Origin: Cristatella mucedo
Lineage: Eukaryota; Bryozoa; Phylactolaemata; Cristatellidae
Length of the DNA stretch: 64,000 nucleotides
Reading direction: 5' to 3'
NCBI GenBank assembly: GCA_009760855.2
Contig: WPIO01000026.1
Coordinates: 4,233,501-4,297,500, forward strand
Shown: in pieces, positions 46,571 to 58,049 of the stretch
How positions within the stretch are numbered: the first letter of the stretch is position 1
How the letters are laid out: each line of letters opens with the position of its first letter
Program-made: the position numbers and the translations under genes
Notes under the pieces: model-generated
What the model was told of the DNA's origin: nothing
Database searches by the model: none
The model's input: only the letters and a program-made list of their open reading frames with translations

Positions 46571-46574
46571 GGCA

Positions 46575-46695
46575 GGCAAGCTTCAACGGCTATCTCCGCC
46601 GCTGGTGATTAGCAATACAGAATCCTTCAACTGCAGGATTCGATCCCACGGCCTCGGTCAATAAAGCCAGCTACCGGGCTACTACGGTCCAAGCA
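46575..46695 (-). mobile_element. Diverged tRNA-derived SINE related to family 1
   Basis: Reverse complement: A box TAGCCCGGTAGCTGG, GAGGCCGTGGGATCGAATCC (B box 46,636-46,647), GATTCTGTATTGC and GCGGCGGAGATAGCCGT. The last parts align with the family 1 body (GATCCTGTATCG, GCGGTGGTGATAGCCGT), but the A box sequence differs, so it may be a separate subfamily. Confidence 0.6.
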
Positions 46696-46699
46696 ACAA

Positions 46700-49600
46700 T
46701 GCGGACTGCTGAATACGTTGGGTGGCTGGCAATCGGTTGCACCCGGAGGTTTCTGCAGCTAGGCATCATATGAATGCTTTTAATTTTCATGTTTCAGGGA
46801 TTGATTTGCTGGGAATGTTTGGCCTCGCATTGACCGGCTCAGAACAAGAGATCTGAAAACGTACCAATAGTCATACGCGCAGAGAATTCATACAAGTCGC
46901 AGCCACTGAAGCAGAACCATCCGTGATTTTGGCCAGCTTTTCCTCTGGAAAGGCTAGAGACGACTTACTGGCTAACTTCAGCTGTGGCCTTTATTGAATT
47001 TGAATAAAAAAAAGTTTGTTGGCTGTATGCAAGTGAACTCAAGTTCTGACTGCCAATAAAAGCAAAGATGATATTTGGCTTTTACGACTTGTAACGAAAT
47101 ATGTTACTATCATACTTGTCTCACTAACGGTGCAGGACGTGTGCCATTCCGGAAGCCCCCCCCCCCAGTTAATCGCTGCCTGTGAAGACTTTGAAGCATC
47201 GTTTATCTAACCAGCCTCTTCAAACCGGAATTCTATCAATCAAAAAAGTTTGTTTAATCCAATCTACGAGCGCTGGTAGTCCGATTATTGATAAGCAGCA
47301 TTAATCGGCCTCAAAAGATTCGCGGCCCACAATGCCAGAAACCTGTGAAGAACCCATAGACGTCATCAAAAGCAAAGCGCCAAAACCTTAGTGCGAATAG
47401 TGAATTGTCTTCAAACTGTGCACTGCATTTAAAGGATTAAGTAATATCGCTTCGATTGTGCAATGCCCTCTTTACCTCTTGGCCACTGGCTATTCAGAAA
47501 TTTACCTTAACAGCAGCACGTAAAATATAATTCTTCCCTGGGAGAACATACAGATATATTGCCTGGTAATCGACTATAAACGGATTCATCGAATTAACTA
47601 TACAAGGAATTCAGTTTTAACCGACCACAAGACAAAGGGCAGTTGATTTCAAACAAAACTTGAATCTGGGTGATGGGACTCATAGCCGCCGGCACCCCTC
47701 GTTCTTAATCTTTGCTTTGCTGACACTTCGAGCCCGACAGCCAATTGGAACCCACCGTTTCAGTCTCTGAGTGTGGCAAAAAGGTAAAGCATTGGCGATT
47801 AGGGCTAGCACGTCTGTGACTTTGGCTCGGCAGCCGAGCCTCCCCCAAGCCAGACCTGTTGAGAAGCAGCAATTTGCAAACTCCAAGGTTTTTGGTCGGA
47901 TAATGTTGGATAAATGCTGCACAGTCACTCTACCTGCGCAATCACTTTCGTTCAATTTAAAATAGTCATTCAAAATGAGACCAGAAAAGTATATAGACAA
48001 TTCCTATTGGCATAATAAGGGCATCGTCTGCCCACATAAGCCTTAACCTGTCATAGCTCCTAAGATTTAAGCGATTTTATAGTATTGCTTCTGCAGAAAG
48101 AATCCTTAGTTTGCCTTTACAGTTCGTTGAAAATCGCATTTTAATACTTACAAGTAACTAGCTTCTTGGTTCTTCTGCCATCGAGGAAAATGAGCAGCTG
48201 TTGTAACAGATTTCTGGCCTTGTCGGAAAGCATTATAATATAATATCTACTTGATTCATATCAGGCAACTGGTTCTTCAAGTGATTACACTGGCCTCAGC
48301 AAATATGGGCACCTAACAATTCGACCACCCACCAGTTCGACCCAAGACAGCCGTGGTAAAACTCAATCTATGCTATGCCTCGGTTGCCAAAGGCCATCAC
48401 TGCATACCTGTTGTACTCTGAGCTGATGACAATAAGATCCGGTGCAACGGTTTTATCTTGTGTAAATGCATGACTTTAAACACGTAGTCATTCCCTCACT
48501 ATGTTTATCATACACTCGGCAAGCTGTAGGCTAATGTGGTTAATACACGTGGTTCCTTCACACCATCGTGGTTGAAGGTTTAGGCTCCCCTGACCTCAAG
48601 TAGCCTTGACTCGGCTCTGCAAGTGGCCATTATGCCGAGTCGGCATAGAAATGCTCAGTTTTTGTGCTCAGACGATAAGCCCCGGCATGCTCCACACTAC
48701 TCTGCTACCGGTCGCCGAAAGTACTCGATTTAGTCTGTCTTTGTCTGGTTCGTTGAGTCCTTGCACCCCGACTGCTACGATCTAGAAGCAGCTGCTCACT
48801 TTGGGTGTTGATCATTGCCCCTCCATTCATTGCCACCGTGCCATCGGCCCTCGGCTCCGCAATCACAGTCCAGAAGCAGCAGCTGAAGGTCCGAGCTGCA
48901 TCGCTAGCAGTCATCAGGCTGAAACTCGGACAGCATGGCATGCTCAGCAGTATTCATGGGCGCCACTGATGACCAACGAAGCTTTACGAGCTAAGCGCCT
49001 CCTGATTGTCCCCCCCCCTACGAATGGTGCCGAGGCTGGTTTCCCTTGCTCTTTCGTTGGCCTGGCTTGTTCTGATCTGCGAGTCTTGCTTCACAGGCTT
49101 CGAGTGACTCACTAGCAGAACTCTGCTACTCTGCTATCACCCAGCTGCCCGGGACGACAAAGGCCAAAACCTAGCGATTGTGGTGCAATTGGCATATCAT
49201 CAGCAGCTTCAAAATATGGGCAGAATTTGAACTGCTGGGGGCCAGACTGCCGCCAACGCTAGGGCTCGGGTGTGCTCTTATCGAGTTAACCTTATCACCA
49301 CTGCCACCCCCTCCAGTCGTCATCAAAGGAAGCTGAAAGAAACCGGCTGCTGCACCCGACGAGGTTCGTCTAATAAGACCTCTTTAACGCCCTTGTTGAA
49401 AAAAAATAGTACTGCTTTTTTAATAGTGACTGTTGCTGTTCCGATGCCTACCATAAAGATGATCAACCGTTAGTTCACTTGTTTTATCGACCAATGGCCA
49501 CTTTTGGTGAGGAAAAATGAGCCGGTGGCAGCTTAGCTGCGATGTTCTGCATCTGCTTCAGGTAGGACCAGGCAGATGTGCAGCACTGTTCAAACGGCTC

Positions 49601-49965
49601 GGCCAAGTAGTGGCAGCGTGCAGTTGAACGCCAACGAGCATTGTGTACCTATTGCAAAGAGTACATTTTCCCAATTTGTTGTACAAAATGCATGTTTGTG
49701 TATCAATCTAAAAAAGATCTAAAATTTAATGGGGAAGAATCACTTGTACTGTCTGTACAGCTGACTGTGTCGAATGGGCCAGGTAGAACTCGAATTGCTT
49801 GTTGCAACTGCATTCGGTCGCCGACCTGTTAGACATAATCAAATATGAAAATGAGAATGTGATGCTTAACCAAGCAGTGGTTTCCCTAGTGCTTCTCTGC
49901 CACTGTGCTATATGCCGATGCCTTCAGCCTATGCAATCCTATTTTTTAAATTAGTTGTAGTAGTA
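46700..49965. other. No gene recognised
   Basis: Holds an 11-C run (47,156-47,166) and a GC-richer stretch (48,650-49,400) with unrecognised frames. The 104-codon frame at 48,801-49,115 and its minus-strand shadow have no known domain. Confidence 0.35.
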
Positions 49966-49989
49966 ACCAAATGTTGGTGCTTCCGTTCG

Positions 49990-50745
49990 AGAATAGATCG
50001 AAGCATGCAGTATTGCACACATTTCCAAGTACCCGGGAAGGCAGTGATAATTCGTATTATTATTTAAGTTTTGAAAGCTTCATTAAGAAGACTTCTTCCA
50101 CAACTAGCAATCACGTCCGATCCATGTCTAGTATTAGGAACTACCTTCCATGGCGTCTTGCAAAATGTAGCTATGTCCGTAGGGCTTTCTCACTGTATTA
50201 TGGTAATTTCCGTTTGGTTAGGCTACCAAACAAAGCCAGTGGGCCTGTACAGCTGGTAATCATTATGACTGCCAGGCTAGCTTACAAACATTCTACAGTT
50301 TCGACCATGTGTTTGATTTGCTGAAAGAGCTTGTATCCTTGCAATTTTATTAACGAATGCAAAGCACAGATCTTAGGCTGACAAAAATGGCCAGCCATGG
50401 CTTGGATCCTTCATTCCTAGCTTAACTGCCCATACAAAGCCCTTATGCCTCTGAAGTTGAAGCAAATTATATTAGCAAGGCCAGGGAAACAATTTCCGAG
50501 CCTGTGCTATGTGTCTTGTTTGTGGATGAACTGGATGGTCCCTGGTTGATGAACAGCGACAGCATCAGTTTATTAAGCTGTACCGCAAGGCATGCTGTGG
50601 CTTGGACCGCCCACACCTAGCTGGCTTGCTATACCCATTCCGACTTCGTTGCTCCGGCCTGTACTCTATGGAAACTCAAATGGCTGCTCCATTCCTCACA
50701 CCAGCCATTTAGCGACAGTATCTTTGGCTCTGGTAGTTCCATACA
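49990..50745 (+). mobile_element. LINE family B remnant with its 3' coding segment represented twice
   Basis: Collinear with the 25-kb copy: AGTTTTGAAAGCTTCATTAA, CACGTCCGATCCATGTC, then CCTGTACAGCTGGTAATC (LQL segment). The downstream segment equivalent to RHGLAPPSLAELLHQF appears at about 50,385-50,440 and again at 50,585-50,640 (GLDRPHLAGLL, then YSMETQMAAPFL). This suggests either a duplication or two overlapping insertions. Confidence 0.55.
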
Positions 50746-51418
50746 GTAAAACACGACTCCAAAATACTTATGCAACGAAATCTGTTTGCGGCTGGTAGCC
50801 GTGGGGCACTTTGAGCTAGGGTCTGCTGATTAGTGATTCATCCACTCAGTACAGTGATTCATCCACTCAGTGGGTATGGTCATCAGCAGCCACGTGTTGG
50901 CACCACTGTACCTGCATTGCAGTAATTTGCATTAGCTGGTTGGGTGGTGATCTGGTGATATATTTCTGCGAACTGCTTGTTTTCCGCAACCGTATGCCCC
51001 AAACTAAGTGGGTGTGCACGTTATTTCTGTGGGAAACCAGCACTGTGCAGGCGCCTCTCAACCAGGCCTCAACATTGGTCACACTATGGTCACTCCTGCT
51101 ATGATTGGACTGTGTCTGCCATGCCAGGATGGTGCCAGGCATTATACGCTAGCCTTTGAAAAAACACATTGATCCACTTTTGCAAGTAATGACGCTGCCT
51201 CACTATTTTTTGCTGGATCTATTTACTTTGCTTTACTGATTTCAAGCCGACTAGTATTGTGAAGTTTAGAGACAAATCCAGCGCAAAGCCAGCTGCATAA
51301 CGTCTGCAGGGTACATCTTCTGTTGGTTGTTTGAGGCAGTTCCCAGCGATGCAGTACATGGGCATTCTTATGCCTTCGACAGACGAGCCTTACATAGAAG
51401 CCTGCCCCTAGTAATTAT
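50746..51418. other. No gene recognised; short tandem repeat
   Basis: AGTGATTCATCCACTCAGT occurs twice back to back at about 50,831-50,871. Nothing else supportable. Confidence 0.4.
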
Positions 51419-54148
51419 GATAGCAGTAATATTACACTTGATAAAGCACCTCCAGAGAACTAAATCTCTGTCTAGGAACTTTACATTAGCTGTACAGAAA
51501 ACAGTGGTCGAATGGTGAGTGGTATCATGCTTGAAAACTACTCGGATAGCATGATTAGGGGTGTCATGCACAGGGTCAGCAGACAAGTGTTGTTAGAGGC
51601 AACATGCACAGTGTCCCATGCAAAAGCACACAAAGGATGAATCACTGGGACCACTACATGCTGTCATAAATAGGTACGCTTTTAAGGCTTTTTAAATGTG
51701 GTCAAGTCAGAAGAGTTCCAGGCTTTGGGAGCATACGAACTAAATGCACAGACTCCAAAGGATTTGAGGTTTGTACGAGGTATAAGCAAACAGTTAGGTC
51801 CCGAAAAGCAGGCGGTGCGACACTTGGCCTGGTGGGGGAGTAGATGTGACAGGTAAGCTGGAGCCAAATAATGGAAGTACCTGAAAGTGAAAGACAAAAC
51901 CGTGAAGTTGAATCGTTGCTTGACTGGTAGCCTGTACAGGTCGGCGAGAAGGGGTGTGATTGGCAACTGTGAGGCCGACGACAGACATGCCTAGCTGTAA
52001 CGTTGCACCAGCTGTAAGCACCTGATTTCACATGCCGGTAGGCCAGCAAGCAGTAAGCTACAGATGTCAAGACGGGATGTCACAAATGCATGGACCAAAT
52101 TTAACTTGGTCTCTCTATCTAAACAAGCTCAACTTTTGGCTATGATATGTACCTAAAAGTAGGTATACTTGACTGTGGAGCTGATGCAGTAGCTTAACGA
52201 AAGGTCACACTGAAACATGACAACTAGATTTCGTGCAGATTCAACACGAGATATGCTAGCAGAACCGATTTTGAGCGTTTGCCCTTCCAATTTCTGAATC
52301 ACACTTGGTTTACCCATAACTATTAGGTTAGTTTTATCATCAGTTAATGCAACAAAATTAGCTGCCGCCCATGTGCTGATGCATCCATACACCTATCCTA
52401 CCTACCTGCTATCCATACACCCGGCAAGGCTGTAGAGAAAATTTCACGTGGTTGTAGGCTGGGAGAAATAAAAGCAAAGGTACAACTGAGTGTCATCCGC
52501 TTAGAAGAGAAAGCCTAGACTGTGCTTGGCAATCGAATCGGCAAGATGGAGGGTATAAACCGTGAGTAGAACGGGACCAAACATGGAGCCCTGAGGTACC
52601 CCACATTTCAGATGCTCCTCAAAGCAACTTTTTCCATTCACGTTATTACTCTGGACTTTTCCACTGTGATAGGACATGCACCATTGCAGATCAGTGCCAG
52701 TGATGCCCAGGTGAAATGAAAGGCGCTCTAGAAGAACTTGATGATCGATAGTCTCAAAAGCTGCCGAAAGATCAAGCAAGACCAGCAGAGGCACTCTACC
52801 CATGTCTGCATTCCTATGTAGTTCTTTGTACACCCGAAGTAATGCTGACTCTGTGGAGTGATTAGCTCTAAAGCCAGACTAAAACTTACTAGCGAGGCTT
52901 GAAGTTTCGATGTATGAGTTCAGCTAATCTGCGACGACTCGTTATAGTGTCTTTTATAGGAAAGGTTGAAAGGAGACTTGCGGTAGTTGCTTAAGTTCTC
53001 TTGGTCTAGTGTCGGTCTCTTGAGAAGTGACCCGAATACAGCTTTATTTAAAGGATCTGTGATATGATCTGAACCTAATGACATATTAACCATGTTAGTT
53101 GTGCATGGCAGCAGCAGATCAATGCAAAGTAGGAGCAGGACAGTGGGAATAGCGTCCTAAAGACTATTTGTCTTTTTTTATTTGGATATGAACTTCAGGA
53201 CGAGATCCCTACCGACCTTGTTTAGATGTAGAAGTTGAGGTGGTGCAAGGAAGCGAGGAACAACATTTTAGGGGGGATGCTGCCGTCGCAGGGATGGACT
53301 CCCTGATCTTGTCTATCTCAGGGCGAAGAATAGAGAGAAGCAATAAGCTAGATTATCACATGGATCCTCAGGTAAGGAGCTAATCTGGCAGCGGTTGAGG
53401 AGATGGCTGTTCGTCAACATCAGCATTTTCGTATTGTTCATCTGTGATTCAACAATGTTGTAATAGAAGCTAGACTTGACCTTTGCTAGGATCGATTGGT
53501 ACGACCTACAGTAGCCAGACGATGGACAGTCAGCCCTGATCTTTAGTATGCTTTTTCTAGCTTGGACTTAATAGACCTAGCTATTGTAATATCTGTGGTA
53601 AACTGTAAGCCGTCTGAGCGAGGGCACACAGTGCACTTAGTCAGAGATGCAAACTCGTCAATCGTCTGCAATTGTCGTCTCGTTGCTGTCTACTAATGAT
53701 AACAGATCGGAAGGGGGATTGAGCTGCTGCAGAGGCCCGGCAGATATTCTCGCACGGACAGCATCGATGTCCAGGGTCTTGAGGTTTCGCGATTCTCAGT
53801 TGATTTTAGAGGAGGGGAAGCTGGCACATACTGCTGACTGAATAAGCAGGATTTCGTAATAATTGGTGATGACAAGGTGCAGTTGTACGAGAAAATTTGG
53901 TCGAGTCTGTGACCCTTGATGTGAGTAGGGCTATGCTCATGCATGCAAGAGATAATGAGTCGGTCAATGCACTACGTTCGTACCTGAAGGTGTCAGATAA
54001 ATTACAAAAATGATCATGAAATCACCCACAACCAGGAAGGATACAATAATTACACACAAAATCAACATGAGATCTGAGAAGTCTAAGATAAAGAAGGATT
54101 TAGTACCTGATGGGCGATAGACTACTGCCACCATCGGTAGCATCTTTC

Positions 54149-54152
54149 AGGG
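54149..54152. repeat. Target-site duplication (left), AGGG
   Basis: AGGG flanks the nested element on the left; the matching copy is at 55,498-55,501. In the paralogous LINE at about 19,890 the site is single (TTTGGGTGAAATC). Confidence 0.7.
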
Positions 54153-55497
54153 TTCTAGTTTGTTCGCACAGCAGATAGCCAGCCGATGCCCAACACCGAC
54201 AGTTTATAACTAATGCACGGAACCCATGAGGGCACGGCTCCCTTCGGCCCCTACTCTCGCTCGACTGCCGTCTCCTCCCCTGCGAACAAACTGTAAGCTA
54301 TTTCTCCGTGGGAGCGACTGTGGCCCGTGTAAACAGGCTGCTGAGCTTCGAGAGGAAAACCAAGAAAAGTGGCTATGAACCGTATGAGTGGCACTTGTTT
54401 TTGCTCTTTGCGAAGCAGCAGCATTGTGCGAGGCGACAGACAGCTAGACTGTGCACGGAGGAAGGCGGCACCGTCCTCGATGAGGGCGGCGGCGTCCTCG
54501 AGGAAGGCGGCGGCGTCTGCTACAGAGTCGGCAGTGGCCTGCGACAGAGTCGGCGGCGTCCGCGACAGAGTCGGTGACAATGGCCTGGGATGCAGAGCCA
54601 GCCATGACGGTGACGTTGGCCTGCGACCAGCCGGAGGGCTTTGACATGGCCTAGGCCGGAGTGTGTGCAGACCGAATAGTGTGCCCAGGACGGAGAGACT
54701 GGGAAGGCTTGAGAGGCTGTACAGGCTGGAGAAGCAGCTGGGCATGTCGGAGTCGCGATGGTAGAATCGACGGCAGAGGCGGATATGCTTGCTCATTGCT
54801 GCTCTGTACCTTGCAGCTTCACCTGTTGGTGCTGCAAACTTGTGACCCTTTGTGTTGGTGCTGCAAACTTGTAACCTTAAGGTCAAGGGGCGTGTAGTTC
54901 GTATGTGCCTATGTATGCATGTATTGTATGCAGGCTTGGACGGTGGCTCACGTTGCCGGCTGATCGCGAAAGGCCGTGCACCAGCATGCCTCCTGCGAGC
55001 AGCCGTAAGGTAGCTAGCCAGCCAGCCTGTAGGGTCAGCTATTCATGTTAGCTGCTATGCTGCAGATGTTTAGTGCCTAGTTTGTATCGTTTGTAGAAAA
55101 TAGGCTGGCTCTTGCTGCCATGTACATTGCAGCTACTTGTGTGGCTGGCGAGAACTTGTGACCTTAAGGTCAAGGAGGCATGCAGTTCGAGTGTATGCCG
55201 GCTCCTCTGATGAGCTTGTGATGTGGCATGGACACAAGCCGGTAACCCACTGGTGGCCAGATGGTGGATTCACCATCAGGGTCTGCCGATGCACAGCTGT
55301 CGCCCACCTGTGATGTGGCATGGAGACAGGCCATTTACCCCCTGGTGGCCGGATAGTGGAAGGGAGCAGTGGAGGAGGGGGAGTCGAGTGAGAGTCGAGG
55401 GGCCGAAGGGAGCCAGCAGTGCGCTCTTTGGCTCCGTGCGTTGGTAATAAACTGTCGGTGTTGGGCATCGGCTGGCTCTCTGCTGTGCGAAACTACA
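54153..55497. mobile_element. 1,345-bp DNA transposon with ~130-bp terminal inverted repeats (Ginger-like termini?)
   Basis: The left end reads ...CGCACAGCAGATAGCCAGCC; the reverse complement of the right end reads TGTAGTTTCGCACAGCAGAG. A 31-bp block (AGCCAGCCGATGCCC through CGACAGTTTAT) is identical in both arms, and a second block GGCTCCCTTCGGCCCCT lies further in, so the arms match with gaps over ~130 bp. A 4-bp TSD (AGGG) is supported by the paralogous empty site. The interior (54,300-55,350) is GC-rich with GGCGGCGTCCTCGA-type repeats and has no recognisable transposase. The TGTNR-type right end plus 4-bp TSD recalls Ginger elements. Academ- or Chapaev-type elements are alternatives; classification is inference. 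Confidence 0.8.
54475..54560. repeat. GC-rich minisatellite inside the TIR element
   Basis: Imperfect tandem units of GTCCTCGATGAGGGCGGCG and GCGACAGAGTCGGCGGCGT type. They keep several frames open on both strands (e.g. 54,251-54,886 minus), which explains long frames without a recognisable product. Confidence 0.7.
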
Positions 55498-55501
55498 AGG
55501 G
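55498..55501. repeat. Target-site duplication (right), AGGG
   Basis: AGGG directly after the element's CTACA right end; the LINE endonuclease sequence resumes with TGAAATC. Confidence 0.7.
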
Positions 55502-56239
55502 TGAAATCTTGAGAATCGATTCGACAGACTGCTTCGAAGGTACTGCAAATGGCTTGAAGTTGAATGTAGAGTGCATAATAATAGTAACTCCACCTCCAGT
55601 TTTTATTTGTATAGGGGTCGGAAAGAATGCTAAACCAGTTGGGGTTGCGTCTTTAATTATCGGACCGTTTATAGATTTTACCCAACTGTCGTTTGAGGTG
55701 AGCACGTCAAGACAATTTTCAGACATACGGTTGCTTATTCCCAGAGGTTTATTCCACGATAAGCAAGGATTCCAAAGACAAGCCTTAAGTTGGGCCGCCG
55801 GAGTTATAATAGGCCTGGCAAACACTAAGTGATATTCACATCGACGCTTGTGGGAGATCATTCTTAGCGGCTCGAGACAATGCTAAGAATACCAAACGGG
55901 CTGGTACTCAGCTCACAGTTCTCGCCAAAGGAGGAGTGTCTAAATTGGCGGAATCGGTCACAGCGGCGGCTCCCGGGTGTTTTTTTAAGGCACAATTTAC
56001 AAATGTTAGTAACAGCACTAACATCTAGGGATGCATTTGAACTACGATGAAGATGCGATAATAGGTGAGCACGATCGTAGCCAACATGCAGGTTGCTATC
56101 CGAGGCCTAGCTAAGGCAGCCGCTGGCGTGGGAGACCCAGCAGCCCGAAGTGGTAAGTCCGTAGATGTCAACAGACACGTAATTTCTTAGGTGCTACGGT
56201 CAAACAACAATCAAAATAGTTGAAAACAGATTTAAAAAT

Positions 56240-56460
56240 TCTTATTGTTTAAGTTGAACATCGCGATTAACGGCTTCGAAGGCAGCTGATTAATCTAGCA
56301 GAGCTATGGCAGTGACGTGACGTTTCCACCATCTTTGCTGCATAGGACGTCGTTGGTTACACAGAAGAGAGGACTTTCAGTATAGTGCTGCCGCTTGAAC
56401 CCGAGTTGCATCGAAAGCCTAGCAATGCTGCAAGAGTAGGAGAGTTAGAAAACCTCTAAC
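56240..56460 (-). mobile_element. RT N-terminal fragment of another LINE
   Basis: The minus strand reads QLGFKRQHYTESPLFCVTND, then CSKDGGNVTSL. These fit the GFRxxHSTESALLxVTNDLL and DxGNVTALALLDLSAAFD motifs that begin CR1/L2-like RT domains. Sequence differs from family A (NADMGRV), so it may belong to family B or C. Stops present. Confidence 0.5.
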
Positions 56461-56632
56461 CTAAATCTTGATAGTACTTTCTAAAAGCTTACAGCCCAGA
56501 ATTCCGAATTGCAAACTTCTAATTCAAAGGAAGCTGGGCATGCCACTGCTTGTGCTCTGTCATTAGAAACACAAGGGGCCAATAATGCGAGGCAAGAAAT
56601 TACTTTGAGGTGATATTTAATTCGACTCTAAG

Positions 56633-56673
56633 CAGGTCAAACTTCCTCAACGGCTTAGAGGAAGTTTGACCTG
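56633..56673. other. Perfect 16-bp inverted repeat with 9-nt loop
   Basis: CAGGTCAAACTTCCTC, loop AACGGCTTA, then GAGGAAGTTTGACCTG. Not obviously part of any annotated element; it lies between a LINE RT fragment and an isolated LINE 3' end. Confidence 0.85.
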
Positions 56674-56875
56674 GTCGAGCATACCTTTTGCTACTCTTTT
56701 TGCTCATTAGGTCTGAAATGCAAAGGGATGTGCAAAGGACAGCAGCTTCTGCAATTCTTGTCACGCAAGCATAATTTGCTGTTCTCAGGAACCCCCTTCG
56801 TTGCTGAGGCTCTTACCGTTATCTGTCAATCCGACTGCTTTTTTGATAGTATCTGGTTCAGATTCATCCCACTGC

Positions 56876-56945
56876 AGCAAATTTAAAGCGCCCAGAGAGA
56901 GATTGAGTTTTCTGAGGGCGCTTTATCAAGTGCATTATTATATTA
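56876..56945 (+). mobile_element. Isolated LINE family A 3' terminus
   Basis: GCAAATTTAAAGCGCCCAGA ... TTTTCTGAGGGCGCTTTATC, then a TTATTATATTA tail: a complete stem-loop with no LINE coding sequence upstream. Confidence 0.75.
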
Positions 56946-56949
56946 TATA

Positions 56950-57600
56950 TTATTTTATCCGCGACCCATCAAGAGCAATGCCAACCGTGTAGAAAGTGGG
57001 TTATTCATATTCGACCTCTTGAGGCGCTGCAGAAAGACCTGATCCTGGCAACAAGTCAAAGGGTACCCGCTCAGTTTCATACCAAAATAAGGAAATGCGA
57101 AATATTGCTTGCATGTGACTGGTGGCAGGGCAGGCGACTTATGCAGAAAATGTAACAAGCTCATCTGAAGCTCTGAATTTTAAAATTTTTGCACGTAGCC
57201 TTTACACATGAGAAACTGCAGAGTCATTTTACATCCTTAAAATAGCGGTTGATTTTTAAACGACGACTATGCTGCTTTCGTCGTTGGAGAATTTCTCAGC
57301 TCAGCTGCTGTGCTCATTATGGCACCACTGATGAAGAGCTTCCGGGAAGCGGGTTCTGTTCTCTCGACGGTACGCTAAGTTTATTTCGGCCAGCCATCGT
57401 TTACTGGATGCAAATACCCGAGAGCTCCGACAAAGAAATGCAGCAGGGGCTCATTTCTCATCTGTCGCAGTGAGAATTTGTTTCGATTGACTGGCTAATT
57501 GGACGGCGAAATCAAGGCTGAAGTCTGGACGTGGACATATATTTCCTTCCTCCTCGCGCTAGAGAGCGGCCTTTGGCGCCTACAAGAATGGTGTGAACCT
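56950..57600. other. No gene recognised
   Basis: Short frames without known motifs. Confidence 0.35.
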
Positions 57601-57775
57601 TAATAATAATAATGCCGCACTTGAAAAAGTGCCCTCTGATAACTAAATCTCCTTCTAGGCTGTAAACATTTGCTACATAGGAAACGCGATTGAATGATTG
57701 AGGTAGCATGCTCAATAAACAACGAGAATAGCATGGTTAGGGTGATGTGCACAGGGTCAGCATCGAAGTCACATT
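57601..57775 (-). mobile_element. LINE family A 3' UTR fragment
   Basis: Left end TAATAATAATAATGCCGCAC, mutated stem-loop (GTGCCCTC ... GGCTGTAAACATTTGCTAC), then the family 3' UTR word GTGCACAGGGTCAGCAT. The copy stops there, so it is 5'-truncated after ~175 bp. Confidence 0.75.
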
Positions 57776-58049
57776 GGCCTGACTTTTCCGTTTTACCTTA
57801 GGGTATTCCGCTGATATATTCGCTGTGAGTATTCATAAGCTTTGCTTGGATAGCCTACTCAAAATAGAACCTGCTTAGCTTAAAGTGTGATGTGCAATTT
57901 GTCAATACCTTCCGGCGGGTCTTCTCCGGTGGGTCAGCAAGAACTACCCTACATTGTGCATTCGCCCTCTCAAAGCTAGGCTATCGAACATACGACTCAT
58001 ACGTTTAAAGAGCTGATTAGCACTCGTTGCGGTAGTAGCTTACTTGCCG

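Larger units (their letters stand above)
51424..56215 (-). mobile_element. Near full-length LINE family A, split by a nested TIR element
   Basis: From the left: TTACACTTGATAAAGCACC stem-loop end; 3' UTR; C-terminal domain (51,682-52,070); SASISRVESARNLVVMF (52,392-52,153); and RT with VPLLVLLDLSAAFETIDHQ and CGVPQGSMFGPVL (52,833-52,501). The post-endonuclease linker follows (53,270-53,950). The APE-type endonuclease is split: its C-terminal side lies near 54,100 and its N-terminal side (KDATPTGLAFFPTPIQIKTG) at 55,861-55,505, on either side of 54,153-55,497. Homology to the 18.8-20.6 kb copy continues to about 56,215. Removing the insert gives an element of ~3.4 kb. Multiple stops show it is inactive. 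Confidence 0.8.

Noticed and set aside
54251-54886. 211-codon minus-strand frame inside the TIR element
   Set aside because: The GC-rich minisatellite keeps several frames on both strands open. The translation has no transposase or other domain, so I do not call it a gene.
54153-55497. LTR retrotransposon (repeats at both ends with short target duplication)
   Set aside because: The terminal repeats are inverted, not direct, and no primer-binding site or polypurine tract is seen.
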